A stretch of 64,000 nt of DNA from Taeniopygia guttata (taxonomy: Eukaryota; Chordata; Aves; Passeriformes; Estrildidae), in assembly GCF_048771995.1 (NCBI RefSeq), contig NC_133024.1:24444001-24508000 (forward strand), read 5' to 3'. A program made the position numbers and the translations under genes. Positions 62,539 to 64,000 of the stretch are shown piece by piece. Numbering within the stretch: the first letter of the stretch is position 1; every line of letters begins with the position of its first letter. The notes beneath the pieces are model-generated. The model saw nothing but the letters and a program-made list of their open reading frames with translations, was not told the DNA's origin and did no database searches.

Positions 62539-64000
62539 GTGTTGCAGCAATGCCTTGCTAGGCAGAATTTACAGGTTCAAACTCCAGCATTCCAGGTGCT
62601 GCACAAACCTAGCAAACCATCCCACATCCGAGGCAATTCTGCTCTGGATCAACAAGACATGTAGAAGGATGATGTAAGGAGCAAACCAGTGGCAAGGGAT
62701 GGATAGTATAGCAGACTACTGACAGGGCTATCATGGGAATAAAATGTAAAGATGCTATTAACGTCACATCAAGATTGCACAATCAAAAGGTGATAAATGT
62801 AAACATTAAGATTCCTATGTCAACTTCCTGAAAATGGCAATGCAGCTGTCTTATTTACAGTAAGGTCTATAGCTGAAAACACATTTACAAGAGTATTTGG
62901 AAGTAGTTTTTGAAAAATACCCAGGAATAAGATGCATGATGCATGTGCAGCAGGGCTGTTGGATTTGTGGGTTTCTAGCTTTAATAATCACTTTCAGAAT
63001 ATCTGTGGGATTTTAGAGAAGAAATTGGGAAAATGAAACATGGAGAGAAAAATGCAAAATCCCTGGCAAAACATCAGGTTGTCCTAACTAATAATAACCT
63101 TCTAGTAGCAGCTGTTGATACAGACTAAGAAGTATATGCTTTGCAGTCCCTTTATGCCCTGAGAGTGTGAACACTCAGACACTGAAACTTTACATGCTCT
63201 GTCTATGGGGATCAGCACTTCAGTTAAATTCCTAAAAGTTCCCCCATCAAACTTATCTAAGAAAGTCAGTGACTTAGATTTTGAATCTTAGATTTTAAAG
63301 ATGCCATGATTTTGCTTGGAAAACCAATACATGAGCAAAATTTCGCAATTATAAAAAAAACCATTTTCCCACATCACTCAAACCAGTATAGGGTCTCCCC
63401 TGCCAAAAGACAGAAAATAAAACTCACCTTTGGCTAGAGAAGTAGCGACCTTGCAAGCCTGGGAAACTGTACATTCAAGGGTAATGTGTCAGACTATTAT
63501 GAATGTGAAAAACAAGGCTCTAGTACCAGAGCTCACTACCAAATAGGCTGGCCTAATAACATTCAGCTCTCGGTTGTGTGGTCACTGCCTACTGCCAGTC
63601 ACATCAAGGATAAGTATTAATGGCCAAAGTCATTGCAGTTACAGAATTAGGTAGGAGGAAGAAAAAAGCAGCAGCAGGCAGGCAGAAGTCCTTTTCTTAT
63701 ATGAATAAAATTTTATTGAATTTTATACAATTAGAAAGAACAAAGAAAGAGGAGCAAACAGTCTTATGGAGGGCAGGAACCAGAAGAGCTTTCCCAGTAG
63801 AGGAGGGTGCCTGCTGAGGGCAGTGTTCCTGTAAATGTCACACAGGGGTTGTTACAAAAGCAGAGAGAATGTGTCTGGGCTTTTCTTTGATTGTTTTGGG
63901 GTTTTTTTCTTCCCACAATAGGGTTTCTAAAGCCACTTTTTTCCCCCCATCAATCCTACCCCCCAGCAGCAATGTGAGCAGACAGGCAGGAAACAGGACT
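62539..64000. other. Non-coding stretch, no gene recognised
   Basis: No gene or clear transposon recognised up to the window edge. Confidence 0.6.

Overview
This window looks like ordinary non-coding nuclear DNA from a bird, most likely a passerine. The evidence is the repeat content: CR1 LINE 3' ends carrying the typical avian tail (an ATTCTGTGA-type octamer repeat), several solo LTRs of avian endogenous-retrovirus type, otherwise low repeat density, and many simple repeats. There is no operon structure, ribosome-binding site, rRNA or convincing tRNA. The species call is inference. The LTR and CR1 family assignments rest on recognised sequence features, because no database search was possible.

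No protein-coding gene is supported. The longest open frames lie inside tandem repeats (a GA-rich array at 53932-54597, a CCCTT array at 38649-38989 and a GC-rich minisatellite at 51299-51900) and are open only because the repeat unit lacks stop codons. Outside these, open frames are short and unrecognised, and look like chance. The window may be intergenic or deep intronic.

Layout: 1-6.2 kb unique DNA; about 6.2-6.67 kb a minus-strand LTR; 9.3-9.5 kb a near-perfect hairpin followed by a short duplication; 11.9-12.15 kb a CR1 3' end; 12.2-23.2 kb mostly unique DNA with microsatellites; 23.18-23.65 kb a plus-strand LTR; 23.7-35.7 kb unique DNA with long poly(A)/poly(T) tracts; 35.72-36.38 kb a minus-strand solo LTR with an exact 6-bp target duplication; 38.65-38.99 kb a pentanucleotide array; 41.14-41.75 kb a related minus-strand LTR; 45.26-45.61 kb an old CR1 on the minus strand; 49.65-49.70 kb an AT microsatellite; 51.04-51.9 kb a CpG-rich block merging into a 43/44-bp minisatellite; 52.58-53.47 kb a CR1 3' end split by a 324-bp LTR-like insertion; 53.93-54.60 kb a polypurine array; 58.63-59.05 kb a second CpG-rich block; 59.21-59.79 kb a minus-strand LTR; then unique DNA to the end.

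I found no new multi-gene system. The points most worth a second look are the nested LTR-in-CR1 insertion, the 66-nt hairpin near 9.37 kb, the CpG island fused to a minisatellite near 51.3 kb, the two long polypurine/polypyrimidine arrays, and the CpG cluster next to an LTR near 59 kb.
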